Part shown: one piece after another, positions 19,678 to 20,254 of the stretch
Layout of the letters: the number at the start of each line of letters is the position of its first letter
Position numbering within the stretch: the stretch's first letter is position 1
Origin: ZC4RG19 sp017577565
GTDB lineage: Bacteria > Actinomycetota > Acidimicrobiia > Acidimicrobiales > VFJN01
Length of the DNA stretch: 20,254 bases
NCBI GenBank assembly: GCA_047459075.1
Contig: VSCH01000050.1
Coordinates: 1 to 20,254, forward strand
Direction of reading: 5' to 3'
Program-made: the position numbers and the translations under genes
The notes under the pieces: generated by a model
Database searches by the model: none
What the model was told of the DNA's origin: nothing
What the model saw: the letters and a program-made list of their open reading frames with translations, nothing else

Positions 19678-19691
19678 GCGGCTTACGCCGC
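19678..19691 (+). other. Small leader hairpin before ssuD
   Basis: GCGGC-TTAC-GCCGC could form a short stem-loop in the ssuD leader, just before the ribosome-site-like GGAAAGG (19698-19704). The stem is short, so a regulatory role is uncertain. Confidence 0.25.
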
Positions 19692-19710
19692 TCCCTCGGA
19701 AAGGTCGTCC

Positions 19711-20254
19711 ATGCCGATCTCGCTCCACTGGTTCCTCCCCACCTCCGGCGACGGCCGGGACGTCGTCGGGTTCGGCCCCACCGCCGCCCGGCGACCGGCC
19801 GACCTCCGCTACCTGGCCCAGGTCGCCCGGGCCGCCGAGTCCCTCGGCTTCGACGCCGTCCTGACCCCGACCGGCACCCACTGCGAGGACGCCTGGATCA
19901 CCACCGCGGCGCTCATCCCCGAGACGGAGCGCCTGCGGTTCCTCGTGGCCTTCCGCCCGGGGCTCGTGTCACCGACGCTCGCCGCCCAGCAGGCGCGCAC
20001 CTTCCAGAAGCTCTCCGGCGACCGGCTGCTGCTCAACGTCGTCACCGGGGGCAGCGACGCCGAGCAGCGCCGCTTCGGCGACTACCTCGACCACGACGAG
20101 CGCTACGACCGCACCGCCGAGTTCCTCCAGGTCATGCGGGGCGCGTGGGCGGGGAGCTTCGACTTCGCCGGCCGCCACTACCGGGTCGAGGGGGCGACCG
20201 TCGGCGACGCCCCCGTGCCGGCGCCGCCGATCTTCTTCGGCGGGGGGGGGGTCG
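19711..20254 (+). CDS. ssuD: FMNH2-dependent alkanesulfonate monooxygenase (5' part, cut by window end)
   Basis: The first 181 residues of a bacterial-luciferase-fold enzyme that splits alkanesulfonates to aldehyde and sulfite using FMNH2 and oxygen. Matches to E. coli SsuD include HWFLPTSGDG (6-15), VLTPTGTHCEDAW (50-62; Cys58 lines up with E. coli Cys54), RLRFLVAFRPGLVSPTLAAQQA, LLNVVTGG (107-114) and YLDHDERYDRTAEF. About half of the usual length is missing past the edge. At 175-181 the usual FGGSS reads FGGGGV over a run of ten G bases, so the last bases may be wrong. The ATG at 19711 is chosen because the family N-terminus begins there and GGAAAGG lies upstream. Divergent from the transporter operon. 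The flavin reductase it needs is not in the window. Confidence 0.92.
   Translation, partial: MPISLHWFLPTSGDGRDVVGFGPTAARRPADLRYLAQVARAAESLGFDAVLTPTGTHCEDAWITTAALIPETERLRFLVAFRPGLVSPTLAAQQARTFQKLSGDRLLLNVVTGGSDAEQRRFGDYLDHDERYDRTAEFLQVMRGAWAGSFDFAGRHYRVEGATVGDAPVPAPPIFFGGGGV

Noticed and set aside
1..20254. Search for a defence island, prophage, integron or biosynthetic cluster
   Set aside because: No nuclease, helicase, restriction, toxin-antitoxin, phage, integrase, transposase, PKS/NRPS or RiPP gene is recognisable. The genes are metabolic, regulatory, repair and transport functions.

Overview
The window is very GC-rich (clearly above 70%), with strong G/C bias at third codon positions, frequent GTG starts and many short intergenic gaps. 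Several genes seem to be leaderless, with a TANNNT -10 box six bases before the start codon. This points to an Actinomycetota chromosome. The mix of genes would fit the Acidimicrobiia, but that is inference. I see no rRNA, tRNA, CRISPR array, phage gene or transposase. No gap between genes exceeds about 250 bases.

Left part (1-5702): a haem catalase; a CmtR-like metal-sensing ArsR repressor divergent from a small membrane methyltransferase, with a palindrome over the repressor start; a zinc alcohol dehydrogenase of the aryl-alcohol type; then a same-strand cluster of a minimal cysteine-free thioredoxin-reductase-like flavoprotein, an AlkD-type DNA glycosylase and a VOC/glyoxalase-fold protein.

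Middle (5703-11861): a gap with two copies of a small palindromic element; a perfect 10-5-10 palindrome touching the start of a lipoprotein that joins a PQQ-type beta-propeller to a beta-lactamase-fold serine hydrolase; a TetR regulator with its own 11-3-11 palindrome over its start; an NmrA-type NAD(P)-binding protein divergent from an AraC regulator; a 2H phosphoesterase; and a strong 15-bp terminator-like hairpin.

Right part (11862-20254): phosphoenolpyruvate synthase with an odd Ala/Thr linker; a CAD2-like alcohol dehydrogenase overlapping a cysteine-free Rrf2 regulator; then an organosulfur scavenging module. The module has a minus-strand operon (binding lipoprotein, permease, ATPase, AtsK/TauD-type dioxygenase), with GTGA overlaps joining the first three genes. 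A divergent alkanesulfonate monooxygenase (ssuD) is cut by the window end. Two copies of a CYGACT-N5-AGTCGG operator sit in the shared promoter region, and the nearby Rrf2 protein is the best local candidate to bind them.

I found no convincing new defence or biosynthetic system. The most interesting items are the propeller-hydrolase lipoprotein with its start-abutting palindrome, the paired sulfur operators, the repeated palindromic element, and the CmtR-like/methyltransferase pair.
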